Origin: Aestuariimicrobium sp. p3-SID1156
GTDB lineage: Bacteria > Actinomycetota > Actinomycetes > Propionibacteriales > Propionibacteriaceae
Length of the DNA stretch: 46,297 nt
Assembly: GCF_025144225.1 (NCBI RefSeq)
Contig: NZ_JALXXB010000014.1
Coordinates: forward strand, 1 to 46,297
Reading direction: 5' to 3'
The position numbers and the translations under genes are program-made. This document shows positions 45,361-46,297 of the stretch, one piece after another. The notes beneath the pieces are model-generated. The model was given only the letters and a program-made list of their open reading frames with translations, ran no database searches and was not told the DNA's origin. The stretch's first letter is position 1. Every line of letters begins with the position of its first letter.

Positions 45361-46251
45361 ATGGCGATCCTGCTTGACTCCAAGTCCAAGATCCTCGTCC
45401 AGGGCATGACCGGCTCCGAGGGGCGCAAGCACACCCAGCGCATGATCATGTCCGGCTCGCGCATCGTGGGCGGCGTCACCCCCGGCAAGGGTGGCCAGTC
45501 GGTCCTCTTCGAGGAGGACCCGGTGCCGGTGTTCAACACCGTCGCGGAGGGTCGGGAGGCCACCGGGGCGAACGTGTCGGTGATCTTCGTCCCGGCCGCC
45601 CACACCCGCCAGGCCGTCCTGGAGGCGCTCCGTGCAGAGATCGAGCTGATCGTCTGCATCACCGAGGGCATCCCGGTCGGTGACACCGCCGAGTTCTTCG
45701 CCGAGGTGTCCGAGTCCGGGTCGCGCCTGATCGGGCCCAACTGTCCCGGGCTGATCTCCCCGGGGAAGTCCAATGCGGGCATCATCCCGGCCAACATCAC
45801 CGGCCCCGGACGCATCGGCCTGGTCTCCAAGTCGGGCACGCTGACCTACCAAATGATGTACGAGCTGCGTGACTTCGGCTTCTCGACCGCGGTCGGCATC
45901 GGCGGTGACCCGATCGTGGGAACCAGCCACATCGACTGTCTGGAGCTCTTCCAGAACGATCCCGAGACCGACGCCATCGTCATGATCGGTGAGATCGGGG
46001 GGGACGCCGAGGAGCGGGCGGCCGAATACATCGCGCACCACGTCACCAAGCCGGTGGTCGGCTATGTGGCCGGGTTCACCGCGCCAGAGGGCAAGACCAT
46101 GGGGCACGCAGGCGCCATCGTCTCGGGTTCGGCCGGAACTGCGCAGGCGAAGAAGGAGGCGCTGGAGGCTGCCGGCGTCCTGGTTGGACGTTCTCCCAGC
46201 GAGACCGCCGCGCTGATGCGGGAGATCATGCAGGGACTGCAGGCGTCCTGA
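45361..46251 (+). CDS. sucD: Succinyl-CoA synthetase alpha subunit
   Basis: CoA-binding and phosphohistidine subunit. 296 residues: Rossmann fold with [16 protein letters not shown] and [11 protein letters not shown], CoA-ligase part with [20 protein letters not shown] and [12 protein letters not shown], and phospho-histidine His249 in [13 protein letters not shown] 45361 is one base after the sucC stop, so the subunits are made together. Complete, ending 46 bases before the window end. Confidence 0.97.
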   Translation: MAILLDSKSKILVQGMTGSEGRKHTQRMIMSGSRIVGGVTPGKGGQSVLFEEDPVPVFNTVAEGREATGANVSVIFVPAAHTRQAVLEALRAEIELIVCITEGIPVGDTAEFFAEVSESGSRLIGPNCPGLISPGKSNAGIIPANITGPGRIGLVSKSGTLTYQMMYELRDFGFSTAVGIGGDPIVGTSHIDCLELFQNDPETDAIVMIGEIGGDAEERAAEYIAHHVTKPVVGYVAGFTAPEGKTMGHAGAIVSGSAGTAQAKKEALEAAGVLVGRSPSETAALMREIMQGLQAS

Positions 46252-46269
46252 CCCCAGCAGACATGGAGC

Positions 46270-46297
46270 GGGGGGGGGCCCGGGGGGGGGGGGGGGG
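46270..46297. other. Terminal poly-G tract, probable sequencing/assembly artefact
   Basis: After ACATGGAGC the sequence becomes nine G, CCC, then sixteen G to the end. This resembles dark-cycle poly-G from two-colour sequencing at a contig end, not genomic sequence. Confidence 0.8.

Noticed and set aside
46270..46297. G-rich telomere or G-quadruplex element
   Set aside because: A nearly pure G run exactly at the contig end is more simply a sequencing artefact.

Overview
The window is a GC-rich actinobacterial (Actinomycetota) chromosome segment, probably from the Propionibacteriaceae or a close relative. The evidence is the strongly G/C-biased third codon positions, frequent GTG starts, many TANNNT -10 boxes 6-9 nt upstream of start codons (leaderless-type promoters), the actinobacterial GuaB3 paralogue, a DUF222/13E12-type HNH gene, an MgtA-like mannosyltransferase and PspC-linked two-component genes. 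The family-level placement is inference. The sequence starts inside a gene and ends in a homopolymeric G run, so it looks like one draft contig.

Layout. 1-698: 5' part of an HNH/DUF222 endonuclease-like gene with a candidate SOS box. 782-9958: a sialic acid (N-acetylneuraminate) catabolism and uptake cluster. A seven-gene leftward operon encodes a lipoprotein binding protein, a permease, a fused permease-ATPase, an ATPase, NanA, NanK and NanE. It is divergent from a GntR/FCD regulator, and an 18-bp perfect palindrome lies between them. 9985-11136: MgtA-like glycosyltransferase. 11137-11550: long leader of a DEAD-box RNA helicase (11551-13740). 13789-17009: the tRNA t6A operon, with a GNAT-TsaE fusion, TsaB, RimI and TsaD. 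17045-19589: overlapping tyrosine phosphatase, NUDIX and THUMP-like methyltransferase genes. 19633-20331: TPR-like protein. 20347-22461: RecQ with a C-terminal phosphoribosyltransferase-like region. It is divergent from groES-groEL, whose promoter carries two near-perfect CIRCE operators. 24830-26689: Tat-exported metallophosphoesterase. 26835-27446: DUF4230 protein, followed by the remnant of a sugar ABC permease. 27828-30772: guaB, guaB3 and chorismate mutase. 30780-32296: cysK-cysE, leftward. 32452-34035: guaA. 34096-38210: a PspC/toastrack envelope-stress locus with a PspC-fused histidine kinase and a LuxR-type regulator. 38315-38584: YeaQ-type membrane protein. 38766-40022: phospholipase D/cardiolipin synthase-like protein. 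40102-42600: PcrA/UvrD helicase. 42705-43883: M23 endopeptidase. 44130-46251: sucC-sucD.

How the genes work together. The nan cluster forms a pathway from import through NanA, NanK and NanE to N-acetylglucosamine-6-phosphate; nagA, nagB and a sialidase are not in the window. The PspC genes form a divergent three-part sensing module (membrane regulator, kinase, response regulator) resembling EsrISR of Corynebacterium. The rest is mostly conserved housekeeping. I saw no tRNA or rRNA genes, CRISPR arrays, intact insertion sequences or prophage. The best candidates for a less-described system are the Opp-type sialate cluster with its operator, the PspC locus, the RecQ-PRTase fusion and the GNAT-TsaE fusion.
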